From Lachnospiraceae bacterium (GTDB lineage: Bacteria; Bacillota; Clostridia; Lachnospirales; Lachnospiraceae), in the NCBI GenBank assembly GCA_014804795.1, contig JAAUZC010000014.1:7948-49334 (forward strand): 41,387 nt of DNA, in the 5' to 3' direction. The first letter of the stretch is position 1. Each line of letters starts with the position of its first letter. The notes beneath the pieces are model-generated. The model was not told where the DNA came from. It did no database searches and was given only the letters and a program-made list of their open reading frames with translations. Position numbers and translations under genes: made by a program. Of this stretch, positions 1 to 8,474 are shown piece by piece.

Positions 1-801
1 TCGACTCCGCCTGCACCGGACCTGTCGTATATCCGTTCCTCACTGTTGCCGAATCTCTGTGAGGCGGTTGTGAAAAATGAGCGTTATTTCAATGATTTTG
101 CTATCTTTGAGGAGGCTCAGGTATTCTTCGACAAAGGCTATACATCTGTGTATGATGAGACGGAATCCCTTCCGGAGCAGAGACGTCATATCGGAGCCGC
201 TTTTGCGAGCAGCGTGAAAGACATTAATGCGCTTTTCAGAGAGGCAAAGGGTGTTCTTGAATATATGCCGCGTTACACTCATATGGAGGCATATGAGTTC
301 CGGAAAGAAGTAAAGCCGGTATGGGCTGACAATGTGGTATGGCTCAACATTTATCTCGGTGACGAAAAGATCGGTGATATGGGACTGGTGGCAAAGAAGG
401 TTTCTATGGAATGCGGGATCAAAAACCTTTCCGTTATGCTGTTTGAGCTGGATACGACAAAACTGAAACCGCTTAAGTCCAGAACAAATAAATTTACTCA
501 TCTCGTCGAGTATCCGGAGACAGACTACGATATCTCCATGCTTTTTGATGCAGATGTGAGATGGGGCGATATTTACGAGGTGATCATGGGCAAGAAGAAG
601 GCAAGCGCACTGTTAAAGAATGCTGTTTTTGTGGATGAGTACAAAGGAAAACAGATTCCTCATGGCAAGAAATCTGTGACGATCAGACTGACGATCGGAG
701 CTGATGATAAGACTCTGGTTTCTCAGGAGATCGAAAGTGCAGCGAATCAGGTGATGAAGATACTTGGCAAAAAGATGAATGCGGAGCTCAGAACACAGTA
801 A
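1..801 (+). CDS. pheT: Phenylalanyl-tRNA synthetase beta subunit, C-terminal part
   Basis: This is the 3' part of the beta chain of the alpha2-beta2 enzyme that charges tRNA-Phe in the cytoplasm. The frame is open from base 1, so the start lies outside the window and about 266 of the usual ~800 residues are visible. The first visible stretch (SYIRSSLLPNL, then NDFAIFEEAQVFF) matches the pseudo-catalytic B6/B7 core of bacterial PheT. The last ~95 residues form the ferredoxin-fold anticodon-binding (FDX-ACB) domain, recognisable by YPETDYDISMLF, FVDEYKGKQIPHGKKS and the closing helix MNAELRTQ. pheS and the rest of pheT should lie just upstream. A hairpin follows the stop, so this is the end of its operon. 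The gene appears intact and typical for Clostridia. Confidence 0.95.
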   Translation, partial: STPPAPDLSYIRSSLLPNLCEAVVKNERYFNDFAIFEEAQVFFDKGYTSVYDETESLPEQRRHIGAAFASSVKDINALFREAKGVLEYMPRYTHMEAYEFRKEVKPVWADNVVWLNIYLGDEKIGDMGLVAKKVSMECGIKNLSVMLFELDTTKLKPLKSRTNKFTHLVEYPETDYDISMLFDADVRWGDIYEVIMGKKKASALLKNAVFVDEYKGKQIPHGKKSVTIRLTIGADDKTLVSQEIESAANQVMKILGKKMNAELRTQ

Positions 802-815
802 AAGATAGAAACAAT

Positions 816-860
816 GATAAGGTGAGCCTTGTATGTTTTGCATACAGGGCTCGCTTATTC
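816..860 (+). terminator. Hairpin after pheT, probable terminator
   Basis: The arms GATAAGGTGAGCCTTGTATG and CATACAGGGCTCGCTTATTC pair around a 6-base loop, with one G-U pair and one small bulge. It lies 15 bases after the pheT stop. The trailing T-tract is weak, so intrinsic termination is likely but not certain. Confidence 0.55.
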
Positions 861-899
861 ATGACAATAGAATTCTCGCGAAGCGTGGATTCTATTGTT
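857..899. repeat. 43-bp palindromic intergenic repeat, copy 1
   Basis: The block opens with ATTCATGACAATAGAA and closes with GGATTCTATTGTT. It contains 10-bp inverted arms, ACAATAGAAT (864-873) and ATTCTATTGT (889-898), around a 15-base loop. A second copy of exactly the same length lies at 8704-8746, again directly behind a terminator-like hairpin and ahead of a singleton gene. The outer 29 bases are identical between copies; only about half of the 14 interior bases agree. Function is unknown: a small dispersed palindromic element, a processing site or a regulator-binding site are all possible. Confidence 0.7.
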
Positions 900-1079
900 G
901 GGGGATAGAGAATCTGGAGAAAATTACAATAACGAATGGATTGCAATTGGTTATATTTTACATTATACTGGTAAACAAGGCGGCAAATTCTGGTTGCCTT
1001 TTATTAATTGTCGTATTATGATTATGAAGTATGAAATTTGGCGGATTGATGGAAAGAAGCTGTAAGGGGATTGCAATTT

Positions 1080-1580
1080 ATGGATAATCGTATTATGATT
1101 AGAAAGTACAGACAAGAGGACATTTATTCCATGACAAAGATATGGAATGAGGTTGTGGAAGAAGGGATTGCTTTCCCGCAGGAAGACTGTTTGACAGTGG
1201 AGACGGGGGAAGCATTTTTTGCGCAACAGAGTACCTGCGGTGTTGCGGAGGATATGGAAACAGGAGAGATTCTGGGGCTGTATATTCTGCACCCGAATAA
1301 TGTCGGAAGATGTGGGCATATCTGTAACGCAAGCTACGCGGTTTCCTCGAAAAGCAGGGGAATGCATATCGGCGAAAAGCTGGTAAAGGATTGTATAGAA
1401 CAGGCGGGAAAACTGGGATTTAAAATTTTACAGTTCAATGCGGTCGTGGCTTCCAATATCCATGCGAGGCATCTGTATGAGAGAATCGGATTTAAACAGC
1501 TTGGCGTGATTCCTGGGGGATTTCGTTTGAAAAGTGGTAAATATGAGGATATTTGTCCATACTATATAAGCTTATTATAA
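1080..1580 (+). CDS. GNAT family N-acetyltransferase
   Basis: A cytoplasmic acetyl-CoA-dependent N-acetyltransferase of about 166 residues, the usual size for a single GNAT domain. The acetyl-CoA pyrophosphate-binding loop is visible as RGMHIG (residues ~93-98, the R-x-x-G-x-G/A motif A), followed by helix KLVKDCIEQAGKLGF, strand ILQFNAVVASN and the C-terminal ARHLYERIGFKQLG, which is the standard motif B. An in-frame TTG lies 9 bases upstream at 1071, but ATG 1080 is preferred because AAGGGGA sits 9 bases before it. The substrate cannot be read from sequence; RimI/phosphinothricin-acetyltransferase-like relatives act on amines or protein termini. It stands alone between a 43-bp palindromic repeat and the VTC operon. 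Confidence 0.85.
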   Translation: MDNRIMIRKYRQEDIYSMTKIWNEVVEEGIAFPQEDCLTVETGEAFFAQQSTCGVAEDMETGEILGLYILHPNNVGRCGHICNASYAVSSKSRGMHIGEKLVKDCIEQAGKLGFKILQFNAVVASNIHARHLYERIGFKQLGVIPGGFRLKSGKYEDICPYYISLL

Positions 1581-1649
1581 AACATCGGATATGCCAAATA
1601 TGGAGTTGTCTGTATATTAAATCCAGATAATAAACTTTAGGTGATAAAA

Positions 1650-2363
1650 ATGGTCAATGTTGCCGACGGATTTCGTTTTGAAAATAAATATATTGTGACG
1701 ACAGGACAGATCCAACTGATTCAATGTCATTTGGAAGGAATCTGTTATCAGGATTTTTTTTCGGATGATACAGGATCGTACGATATAAGGAGTTTATATT
1801 TTGACGATTACGCGGGGAGTGCCTACCGGGATAATGAAGTGGGCATTGAGCCCCGGTCAAAATTCAGACTTCGGATATATAATTGTAAGTCTGATGTAAT
1901 ATTTCTGGAACAGAAAATAAAAATTGCCGGAAAAATACGCAAAGACAGAGTACAGGTTAGCAGGGAATTTTGTGAATTGGTGTTACGGAATGAGTGGCAC
2001 AAACTGGATTATCCTGTTTCGAACGGATTGATAAACCGTTTCCTGACAGCTCATTATACAAAAGGGCTTCTTCCAAAGATTATTGTGGATTACAATAGAG
2101 AAACATATGTATATCCTGAGGGAGATGTTCGGATTACTTTTGACAGAAATATATCTTTTTCGGATGAAGTGGAGCATTTTTTTGAAGAAGATATTTTATT
2201 GCAGCCGATCATGAAGGCCGGTACAGAACTGCTTGAGGTAAAATATACGGATTTTATACCGGATTTTATTCATCAGGGAGTTAATATAAAGCAATTGCAA
2301 CAGTACACATTTTCAAAGTATTATTTATGTGAAATGCACAAAAGAAACGGAGGAAGAGTATGA
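1650..2363 (+). CDS. VTC-domain protein, probable polyphosphate polymerase
   Basis: Related to the catalytic domain of yeast Vtc4, which makes inorganic polyphosphate from ATP inside a CYTH-like tunnel fold. The tunnel signature is visible in order: RFENKY (residues 9-14), SLYFDD (48-53), KFRLRIY (71-77), FLEQKIK (85-91), VDYNRETY (146-153) and LEVKYTDFIP (195-204). These supply the basic and acidic residues that bind triphosphate and metal. At 237 residues it is a stand-alone catalytic domain. ATG 1650 is chosen over GTG 1641 because TTTAGGTGA is its ribosome site. It overlaps the DUF4956 gene by 4 bases (ATGA). VTC, DUF4956 and CotH are commonly neighbours in Firmicutes, so a joint role at the membrane or cell surface is likely; polymerase activity is inferred from the family. 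Confidence 0.85.
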   Translation: MVNVADGFRFENKYIVTTGQIQLIQCHLEGICYQDFFSDDTGSYDIRSLYFDDYAGSAYRDNEVGIEPRSKFRLRIYNCKSDVIFLEQKIKIAGKIRKDRVQVSREFCELVLRNEWHKLDYPVSNGLINRFLTAHYTKGLLPKIIVDYNRETYVYPEGDVRITFDRNISFSDEVEHFFEEDILLQPIMKAGTELLEVKYTDFIPDFIHQGVNIKQLQQYTFSKYYLCEMHKRNGGRV

Positions 2364-3034
2364 CATTTAAAGATATGATCAAAGGGGCTTTTATAGATCA
2401 GTTTCAGATGAGTGAGATTGATTTAAAAATGATTTTGACGGCTATGTTTTTTTCTTTTCTGCTTGCATTTTATCTGTTTGTCATCTATAGATATTTTGTA
2501 AGAAAATCCCTCTATAATATTAATATGAATATTGCGCTGGTAGGGATGACAGTTATTACTACGGCAATCATGTTGACGATTCAGTCGAACCTGATATTGT
2601 CGCTCGGTATGGTTGGTGCCCTTTCTATTGTCAGATACCGTACCGCTGTGAAAGATCCCATGGATCTATTTTTCCTGTTTTGGTCTATCGCCTGCGGAAT
2701 TATGTGCGGTGCAAAACAGTATTTGCTGGCAATCATTGTTACCTGCGTATTGACGATCGCCATATATATATTGGCAGGATTTCCTTCCCTTAAGGCACCT
2801 TATATCCTGGTGATTAACGGAAAACTGGAAAATTTGGAGGAACTTGCAGAAGAAATTCTGGAGGAATATTGCCGGTATTATAAAATCAGTTCAAGAAACA
2901 TTTCCAAAAATTCAGAGCGTCTTGTTGTTGAGCTGAGAACAAAGAATGCAAAGACATTGGTAAGAGAGATAAGCCGGATAGGAGACGACATAAATGTGTC
3001 ATTGGTGACTTATGAAGGTGATGTTGTAGGATGA
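2360..3034 (+). CDS. DUF4956 family membrane protein
   Basis: A 224-residue integral membrane protein. Hydrophobic segments lie at about 25-47, 58-80, 95-118 and 122-144, followed by a soluble C-terminal domain of ~75 residues (from APYILVINGKLENLEELAEE) that resembles a small alpha/beta fold. The loop GMVGALSIVRYRTAVKDPMDL between hydrophobic segments is the conserved core of DUF4956. Its start overlaps the VTC gene by 4 bases and its stop overlaps the CotH gene by 4 bases, so the three are translationally coupled. The family has no established biochemical activity. Genomic pairing with VTC-type polymerases suggests a membrane partner, perhaps a polyphosphate translocator or scaffold; that is inference. 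Confidence 0.85.
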   Translation: MTFKDMIKGAFIDQFQMSEIDLKMILTAMFFSFLLAFYLFVIYRYFVRKSLYNINMNIALVGMTVITTAIMLTIQSNLILSLGMVGALSIVRYRTAVKDPMDLFFLFWSIACGIMCGAKQYLLAIIVTCVLTIAIYILAGFPSLKAPYILVINGKLENLEELAEEILEEYCRYYKISSRNISKNSERLVVELRTKNAKTLVREISRIGDDINVSLVTYEGDVVG

Positions 3035-5337
3035 TATCGAAAGGAAAAAAGGCGGGAAATTCTTATATTTTTCTTGTTTTGTGGATCGTACTCACTATAC
3101 TTGCGATAGCGGTGCTGTATGTGAATTCTATATATAGTCAAAAAGAGAATTTATATATTTCCCATGACAGCGGAATATATGACGAGTCCATAACCGTAAG
3201 AGTGAAATCATATTTGCCGGGCAAAATATATTATACTGTCAACGGCGACAGGATTGAACCGGAGTATGACAGTATTTTTTCGGATGAGGTGTTTATGTTG
3301 TACGATGGACCTATCAGCCTGGAAATGCAGGATGATACAACGGCTTACTCGTTTCAATTTTATTGCCTTAGAGAGGATGGAACAACATCCGAGGTATATA
3401 AGAGGGACTATATACTGGATGCGAAGGGAGAGAATCGTTTTTCTACAACATATGTTGTATCCGTTGTCGGCGATGAAGAAAAATTATTTGGTTACGAGGA
3501 AGGACTATTTGTCAGGGGCAGACAATTTGATGAATTTATGGCTGCAAACCCGGATGTGAATCTGTTAAATACAATAGTTCCCGCTAATTATTTCAGTGAT
3601 GTGGAAGTCCCCGTGAATGTTTCTATCTTCCAAGCGGACGGGACGGAAATTCTCAGCCAGAATTGCGGATTGAAAATATATGGAAATGTTACAAGGGCAA
3701 AAAATCAAAGGTCTTTTCGGTTGACGGCAAGATACGATTATGATATCGTCAACGAATTTTCCTATGCATTTCTTCCAAATTTGGTTTCGGAAAAAAGCGG
3801 AACAGTAATTGATGCTTTTCAGCGCCTTTCTTTCCACAGTTCAGGAAATGATAACGGTTATGCATTTATCAGAACAGAATTGATCGGCGAACTTGCAAGG
3901 AGATCAGGCTTCCCGGAGGTTCTGGTTTCTGAGAGTGCAACTGTATATGTAAATGGAAAATATCAGGGGGTATATTGGCTGGAAAATACTTTTGATGACA
4001 GGTATTTTAAGGAAAAATATGGTGATTATGAAGGGGAAATGGCAGTAAGTGAGGGGCAATTGAACGAGGTGACGGCCGGAGAAGGCGCAACGGAGGATGA
4101 AATACAAAGCGCAGACGATTACAATGCCTTTTGCATGTGGGCGGCAGCGGCAGATATGTCGAATGACGATGACTGGTATTATGCCTGCAGTGTGTTGGAT
4201 ATGGAAAATTTTGCCAGATATATGGCAATTGAATACTATATAGGCAATATAGACTGGCCTCATAATAATGTGAAAGTTTATCAGTATCGATGTGCAGATG
4301 GCGAAACATATCGTGAGGGTACGGTTTTTGACGGCAGATACCGATATCTGCTTTTTGACACGGATTACGGAATGGGATTACAGTTTTTGGGGTGGTTTGG
4401 TTATGATGTGACAAATAAAAGGCTGGCGTATTTGACTGAGGAAACAGAATTGACGGCAATGTTTCAAAGTCTGCTGAACCGGGAAGAATTCAGGCTGCTT
4501 TTTATTCATTCTGTGATGAATCTGATGAGCGGAAGCTTTTCGTCAAACGAGGTTGTGCCTGTATTAAACGAGTACAATGATAAACGATATGAAGAATTGC
4601 GCTATATGATGGAGGAAACGGATCTCCTGAAAAATTCCCTGTGGGAGTCGAACGATAATAATATGGATAATGTGCAGATTGAACTGGATAAAATTTGCAA
4701 TTATGCAGAATGCAGGCCTAATGTCGTATTGGAGGAATTACAGGAAAAATGGGACTGCGGCAATCCGGTTGCCCTGTCAATTTCTTCTGAGGGAACAGGA
4801 AATATCATAGTCGGCGGACTGAAGACAGGGAAGACGGTTCATGAATGTTTGTGTCTTGAAAATGTTCCTGTTGAAATTGCTGTAGAGCCTGTTGCGGGAG
4901 TCACAGTTACAGGTTATTATGTGAATTCCGAGTTCTTAGAAGGCGAGAAAATTGAATTGTTGCCCGGGGAATGGCGGGATGAAGAAAATAATTTGATCAC
5001 GATAAATGTTGCTGCCGAAACAGAGCCTGTTGAGAGTTTGATCATTTCTGCCTATCGTACCCGCGGAACGGATGATTATGTGATTTTACAAAATGTTGGA
5101 AATACACCGCTCTGGCTGTCTGATTATGCATTGACAGATTCGGAAGAGGACTGGTCTAAAGGAAAATTGCCGGAGAAAGAATTAGAACCGGGTGAAACGT
5201 ATATAGTATATGGTGAAAAGTACTCCGGGAAAATGGAAATGAATAGTATACAGCTGCCTTTTTCCTGGAATGGGGAGGAAGAAATCATACTGGTTCATGA
5301 TTCTAAAGGTATTATAGACAGAAAAAATTTAAAATGA
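3031..5337 (+). CDS. CotH kinase family protein with surface-exposed accessory domains
   Basis: A 768-residue exported protein held by an N-terminal signal anchor (residues ~12-31, IFLVLWIVLTILAIAVLYV). Next comes a chitobiase-C-like beta module (about 45-130: ESITVRVKS, GKIYYTVNGDRIEP), then the CotH kinase core. Recognisable CotH elements are FVRGRQFDEFM, QRSFRLTARYDY, HSSGNDNGYAFIRTEL, VNGKYQGVYWLENTFDD, IGNIDWPHNNVKVYQ and the metal-binding LLFDTDYGMG. The last ~105 residues look like a lamin-tail/LTD beta-sandwich. Spore-coat CotH of Bacillus is an atypical protein kinase; many clostridial CotH-domain proteins are instead surface proteins of unknown target. It is the third gene of the VTC-DUF4956-CotH unit, so phosphate chemistry outside the membrane is plausible but unproven. 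Confidence 0.85.
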   Translation: MISKGKKAGNSYIFLVLWIVLTILAIAVLYVNSIYSQKENLYISHDSGIYDESITVRVKSYLPGKIYYTVNGDRIEPEYDSIFSDEVFMLYDGPISLEMQDDTTAYSFQFYCLREDGTTSEVYKRDYILDAKGENRFSTTYVVSVVGDEEKLFGYEEGLFVRGRQFDEFMAANPDVNLLNTIVPANYFSDVEVPVNVSIFQADGTEILSQNCGLKIYGNVTRAKNQRSFRLTARYDYDIVNEFSYAFLPNLVSEKSGTVIDAFQRLSFHSSGNDNGYAFIRTELIGELARRSGFPEVLVSESATVYVNGKYQGVYWLENTFDDRYFKEKYGDYEGEMAVSEGQLNEVTAGEGATEDEIQSADDYNAFCMWAAAADMSNDDDWYYACSVLDMENFARYMAIEYYIGNIDWPHNNVKVYQYRCADGETYREGTVFDGRYRYLLFDTDYGMGLQFLGWFGYDVTNKRLAYLTEETELTAMFQSLLNREEFRLLFIHSVMNLMSGSFSSNEVVPVLNEYNDKRYEELRYMMEETDLLKNSLWESNDNNMDNVQIELDKICNYAECRPNVVLEELQEKWDCGNPVALSISSEGTGNIIVGGLKTGKTVHECLCLENVPVEIAVEPVAGVTVTGYYVNSEFLEGEKIELLPGEWRDEENNLITINVAAETEPVESLIISAYRTRGTDDYVILQNVGNTPLWLSDYALTDSEEDWSKGKLPEKELEPGETYIVYGEKYSGKMEMNSIQLPFSWNGEEEIILVHDSKGIIDRKNLK

Positions 5338-5425
5338 AGAATAAATTCTTGAATAAACATGCACATGAAATCTGAAAACAGAAAAATATAAAAAATATAG
5401 AACTTAAACAGGAGGACAGGGTATT

Positions 5426-6859
5426 ATGGAACACAAAAACACATGGTTATTGTATGATGAGAAACAGGTAGAGAAAGCGTATGATTTTGCTGAAGGCTAT
5501 AAAGCATTTTTAAATCGCGGCAAAACAGAGCGGGAATGCATTGATGAGATTGTGGGAGAGATTGAAAAAGCAGGCTTTGTGGAGCTGGAAGAGGCGATTT
5601 CCGAGAAAAAAGAACTGAAAGCCGGAGACAAGGTTTATCATGTGCACATGAATAAGTCTATTGTTATGTTTACGATCGGAAAACAGCCGATGGAGGCCGG
5701 CATGAACATTCTGGGAGCGCATGTTGATTCCCCGAGACTGGATGTCAAGCAGAATCCGCTCTATGAGAGAGAAGGTCTTGCTTATCTGGATACACATTAT
5801 TATGGCGGCGTAAAAAAGTATCAGTGGGTAACAATGCCCTTGGCGATTCATGGCGTAGTCATTAAGAAAGATGGCACAACCATAGAGCTGAATGTCGGTG
5901 AGGATGAAGATGATCCGGTATTCTTTATTTCTGATCTTCTGATTCATCTGTCGGCAGAACAGTTGGAGAAGAAAGGGGCGAAAGTAATCGAGGGAGAGGC
6001 GCTTGATATTATTGTGGGAAACCGGCCTATTGTTATTGAGCCGGAAAAGGAAGACAACAAAAAGGAATCAGAAGCCGGAAAAGCGGCAAAAGACGCTGTG
6101 ACAAAAGGAGTCCTTGCCATTTTGAAAGAGAAATATGATATGGAAGAGGATGATTTTGTTTCTGCGGAGCTGGAGATCGTGCCGGCAGGAAAAGCAAGGG
6201 ATGCCGGCTTTGACAGGAGTATGATACTGGCTTACGGTCATGATGACAAAGTTTGCGTTTATCCGTCCATGAAAGCGCTTTTGGAAGTGAAAGAGCCGGA
6301 GCGGACGGCCTGCTGTGTTTTGGTGGATAAAGAGGAAATCGGTTCTGTGGGTGCTACCGGTATGAAGTCAAAATTCTTCGAGAATGCACTTGTAGAGACA
6401 ATGACGCTTGCAGGGCAGTATTCTGATCTGGCTTATCGGAGATGTCTGTCCAATTCCTGTATGCTTTCTTCCGATGTAAGCGCTGCGTATGATCCGACTT
6501 ATTGGCGCAGTTTTGATAAGAAAAATATCGCTTATCTGGGCGGCGGCATGGTAATTCATAAATTTACCGGTTCCAGAGGCAAATCCGGTTCCAATGATGC
6601 CAATGCGGAGTATATCGCATATCTGCGCCGGATAATGGACGCAGCAAAAGTGAATACCCAGACGGCAGAGCTTGGCAGAGTTGACTTGGGAGGCGGCGGT
6701 ACGATCGCGTATATCCTTGCATTGTACGGCATGAATGTGATAGACAGCGGTGTACCTGTACTGAGTATGCATGGACCTTGGGAAACAGTCAGTAAAGCTG
6801 ACCTGTATGAAACAATGCGCGGTTATGTGGCATTTTTACAGGGAGAGAAGAATTTTTAG
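5426..6859 (+). CDS. M18 family aminopeptidase
   Basis: A cytoplasmic dinuclear-zinc aminopeptidase of the aspartyl-aminopeptidase family (M18), 477 residues, which is full length. Metal and catalytic signatures are visible: [10 protein letters not shown] (His99 and the following Asp), the central [12 protein letters not shown] (bridging Asp), [13 protein letters not shown] (general-base Glu and metal Glu), and the C-terminal [16 protein letters not shown] (last His ligand). The Lys-rich insertion at about 205-225 ([16 protein letters not shown]) is in the usual variable loop. ATG 5426 has a strong AGGAGGA site. The gene lies 8 bases upstream of queA and is probably co-transcribed with it. 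Its role is general peptide turnover. Confidence 0.92.
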   Translation: MEHKNTWLLYDEKQVEKAYDFAEGYKAFLNRGKTERECIDEIVGEIEKAGFVELEEAISEKKELKAGDKVYHVHMNKSIVMFTIGKQPMEAGMNILGAHVDSPRLDVKQNPLYEREGLAYLDTHYYGGVKKYQWVTMPLAIHGVVIKKDGTTIELNVGEDEDDPVFFISDLLIHLSAEQLEKKGAKVIEGEALDIIVGNRPIVIEPEKEDNKKESEAGKAAKDAVTKGVLAILKEKYDMEEDDFVSAELEIVPAGKARDAGFDRSMILAYGHDDKVCVYPSMKALLEVKEPERTACCVLVDKEEIGSVGATGMKSKFFENALVETMTLAGQYSDLAYRRCLSNSCMLSSDVSAAYDPTYWRSFDKKNIAYLGGGMVIHKFTGSRGKSGSNDANAEYIAYLRRIMDAAKVNTQTAELGRVDLGGGGTIAYILALYGMNVIDSGVPVLSMHGPWETVSKADLYETMRGYVAFLQGEKNF

Positions 6860-6867
6860 AGGAATAC

Positions 6868-7902
6868 ATGGTAGAGCTGAAAAAGAGCGATTTTTATTTT
6901 GATCTGCCGGAGGAGTTGATTGCCCAGGATCCCCTTGAGGATCGGGCATCTTCCCGGCTGTTAGTATTAAATAAAGAAACCGGCGGAGTGGAGCATCATA
7001 TCTTTCGGGATATTGTGCATTTTCTTGAGCCGGGCGATTGCCTTGTCTTAAATAATACAAAAGTGATTCCGGCAAGGCTTCTTGGCGTGAAAGAAGAAAC
7101 AGGAGCTGCAGTCGAAGTCTTATTGTTAAAACGGAAAGAAAAAGATGTCTGGGAAACATTGGTTCGCCCCGGCAAAAAGATGAGACCGGGTGCAAAGATT
7201 TCTTTCGGGAACGGTTTGCTGAAAGCGGAAGTGTTAGAAGTGGTGGAAGAGGGAAACAGGCTTATCCGGTTCAGCTATGACGGCATTTTTGAGGAAGTGT
7301 TGGACAGGTTGGGCGAAATGCCTCTGCCCCCTTATATTACGCACAAACTGCAGGACAAGAACCGCTATCAGACTGTTTATGCAAAGTATGAAGGATCCGC
7401 GGCAGCGCCGACGGCGGGCCTTCATTTTACAACGGAACTTTTAAAGGAAATCGAAAGCGGGGGCGTGGATATCGCTTACGTGACACTGCATGTGGGACTT
7501 GGCACTTTCCGGCCGGTGAAGGAAGAAAATGTACTGGAACATCACATGCATTCGGAGTATTATGAGGTTTCCAAAGAAGCCGCCGACCTGATAAATTCAG
7601 CAAAAGAAAAGGGCGGCAGGATCATCTGTGTGGGGACGACTTCTGCCCGCACTCTGGAGAGCGCTGCAGATGAAAACGGCCATCTTACAGCGTGCAGCGG
7701 CAATACGGAGATCTTTATTTATCCGGGCTATCGGTTTAAAATACTGGATTGTCTGTTGACCAATTTTCATCTGCCTGAGTCAACGTTGATCATGCTTGTC
7801 TCTGCGCTTGCAGGACGGGAGAGTGTGCTGGCGGCGTATCGTAAAGCAGTAGAAGAAAAATATCGGTTCTTTTCGTTTGGGGATGCGATGTTCATTCGGT
7901 AA
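6868..7902 (+). CDS. queA: S-adenosylmethionine:tRNA ribosyltransferase-isomerase
   Basis: QueA transfers and isomerises the ribosyl group of SAM onto 7-aminomethyl-7-deazaguanine in tRNA anticodons, giving epoxyqueuosine. The 344-residue length is standard. Family signatures include the N-terminal [32 protein letters not shown], the active-site block [26 protein letters not shown], and the C-terminal [16 protein letters not shown]. It starts 8 bases after the aminopeptidase stop. No other queuosine genes (tgt, queG/queH) are in the window. The downstream region carries an antisense-RNA promoter belonging to an unrelated toxin-antitoxin locus. Confidence 0.97.
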   Translation: MVELKKSDFYFDLPEELIAQDPLEDRASSRLLVLNKETGGVEHHIFRDIVHFLEPGDCLVLNNTKVIPARLLGVKEETGAAVEVLLLKRKEKDVWETLVRPGKKMRPGAKISFGNGLLKAEVLEVVEEGNRLIRFSYDGIFEEVLDRLGEMPLPPYITHKLQDKNRYQTVYAKYEGSAAAPTAGLHFTTELLKEIESGGVDIAYVTLHVGLGTFRPVKEENVLEHHMHSEYYEVSKEAADLINSAKEKGGRIICVGTTSARTLESAADENGHLTACSGNTEIFIYPGYRFKILDCLLTNFHLPESTLIMLVSALAGRESVLAAYRKAVEEKYRFFSFGDAMFIR

Positions 7903-7948
7903 AAACCGAAGTTGCACGTTTGTAAAGTGAAAAAATTTGATGGGAATA

Positions 7949-7977
7949 TTGCAATCAGGATTGGCATATGCTATAAT
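7949..7977 (+). promoter_or_regulatory. Sigma-A promoter of the antisense (antitoxin) RNA
   Basis: The -35 box TTGCAA (7949-7954) and a perfect -10 box TATAAT (7972-7977) are separated by exactly 17 bases. The predicted start is at about 7984. No credible coding frame with a ribosome site follows. Transcription instead runs into an intrinsic terminator about 80 bases on, as expected for a small RNA. Confidence 0.8.
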
Positions 7978-7987
7978 GCCAATAGGC

Positions 7988-8014
7988 AAAAAGTGATAGC
8001 AAGTCCATGTGGAC
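7988..8014 (+). repeat. Direct repeat, antitoxin-RNA copy
   Basis: AAAAAGTGATAGCAA followed by GTCCATGTGGAC. It matches 8174-8201 in the same orientation with one inserted base and two substitutions. It lies near the 5' end of the predicted antitoxin RNA and is the proposed pairing site for the toxin start codon region. Confidence 0.85.
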
Positions 8015-8022
8015 GAAAGAAC

Positions 8023-8073
8023 GAAACCCCGAACCGTGTTGCTGCACAGTCTGGGGTTTCTTCTTTTCTTTTT
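8023..8073 (+). terminator. Shared terminator of convergent toxin mRNA and antisense RNA
   Basis: GAAACCCC (8023-8030) pairs with GGGGTTTC (8053-8060), with further internal pairing (ACCGTGT / GCACAGT). On the plus strand it is followed by a T-rich run (8061-8073), a clear intrinsic terminator. On the minus strand the stem is followed by GTTCTTTCG, a weaker tail. It lies between the two convergent units, as in par/fst loci, and its exposed loop could nucleate RNA-RNA pairing. Confidence 0.8.
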
Positions 8074-8096
8074 AAGGCGGCAAAGCACCCGCCAGG

Positions 8097-8195
8097 CTAT
8101 TTGTTGTCCTTATCGTTCTTGTCAAGCCATTTGCAAACGAGGTGGCAAACCACGCCTGCCGCGACAGCAACTAAAAAAGTGATAGCAATTTCCAT
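8097..8195 (-). CDS. Small hydrophobic toxin peptide of a type I toxin-antitoxin system
   Basis: A 32-residue peptide. The N-terminal ~21 residues form one membrane helix (ITFLVAVAAGVVCHLVC). The tail KWLDKNDKDNK is charged. The pattern 'single TM helix - W/L-L-D - charged tail' is that of Fst and related holin-like type I toxins, usually 28-35 residues. The start ATG is preceded by GGGAGGAGGTG at ideal distance, an unusually strong ribosome site. A minus-strand -10 TATAAT (8242-8247) lies ~45 bases upstream. The start-codon region is duplicated in the convergent small RNA. It probably inserts in the membrane when unrepressed. Family assignment is by pattern, not by alignment. Confidence 0.75.
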   Translation of the reverse strand: MEIAITFLVAVAAGVVCHLVCKWLDKNDKDNK

Positions 8196-8201
8196 GTGAA
8201 C
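8174..8201 (+). repeat. Direct repeat, toxin-start copy
   Basis: AAAAAGTGATAGCAATTTCC then ATGTGAAC. Read on the minus strand it spans the last bases of the ribosome-site spacer, the toxin start codon and about the first seven codons. Its match to 7988-8014 makes the antitoxin RNA complementary to this part of the toxin mRNA. Confidence 0.85.
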
Positions 8202-8241
8202 ACCTCCTCCCGTTGCCAGGTATCGGTAGGACAACATAGAA

Positions 8242-8270
8242 ATTATATCATAAAATTTAATAACATACTA
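8242..8270 (-). promoter_or_regulatory. Putative toxin promoter
   Basis: On the minus strand a perfect -10 TATAAT (plus-strand 8242-8247) sits in an AT-rich stretch. No good -35 hexamer is visible at 16-18 bases, so the promoter may be weak. The predicted start near 8234 gives a 5' leader of ~40 bases ending in the strong AGGAGGTG ribosome site. Confidence 0.5.
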
Positions 8271-8474
8271 TATAATTTTTTAATGAATGGATTGTCAGGA
8301 AGATTTTTTACATTCAAAAGTAGAAATCTCCCGTCAAAGTTTGATGTATAGTTATAAAATTACATAATATATAATAAAGTAAAATTTCCATGAAAGTACT
8401 TGATTTCTATTACGGAAAAGCTTATGATAAACTCATGGGGAAAGAAAAGAAACTTTGCAGAAAGGAGAAGTCAT

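Larger units (their letters stand above)
7984..8073 (+). ncRNA. Candidate type I antitoxin RNA (Fst/RNAII-like)
   Basis: A predicted RNA of about 80-90 bases, bounded by a canonical promoter and the terminator hairpin at 8023-8060. Its 5' part (7988-8014) is a near copy of plus-strand 8174-8201. The latter is the complement of the toxin translation start. The RNA can therefore pair with the toxin mRNA at the start region through the repeat as well as at the shared terminator loop. This is the logic of the pAD1 par locus (RNA I fst / RNA II). Repeats, promoter and hairpin are seen directly; the RNA itself and its inhibition of translation are inferred. Confidence 0.7.

Noticed and set aside
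833-1021. 62-codon plus-strand ORF after pheT
   Set aside because: It covers the terminator hairpin and palindromic repeat, has no ribosome site, and reads as low-complexity sequence.
7780-8088. 102-codon minus-strand ORF rich in Arg/Lys and Cys
   Set aside because: It is readthrough of the toxin terminator into queA antisense. Similar frames are often miscalled next to such loci.
7912-8199. 95-codon plus-strand ORF
   Set aside because: It runs through the antisense promoter, the terminator and the complement of the toxin gene, with no ribosome site. The RNA-based explanation fits better.
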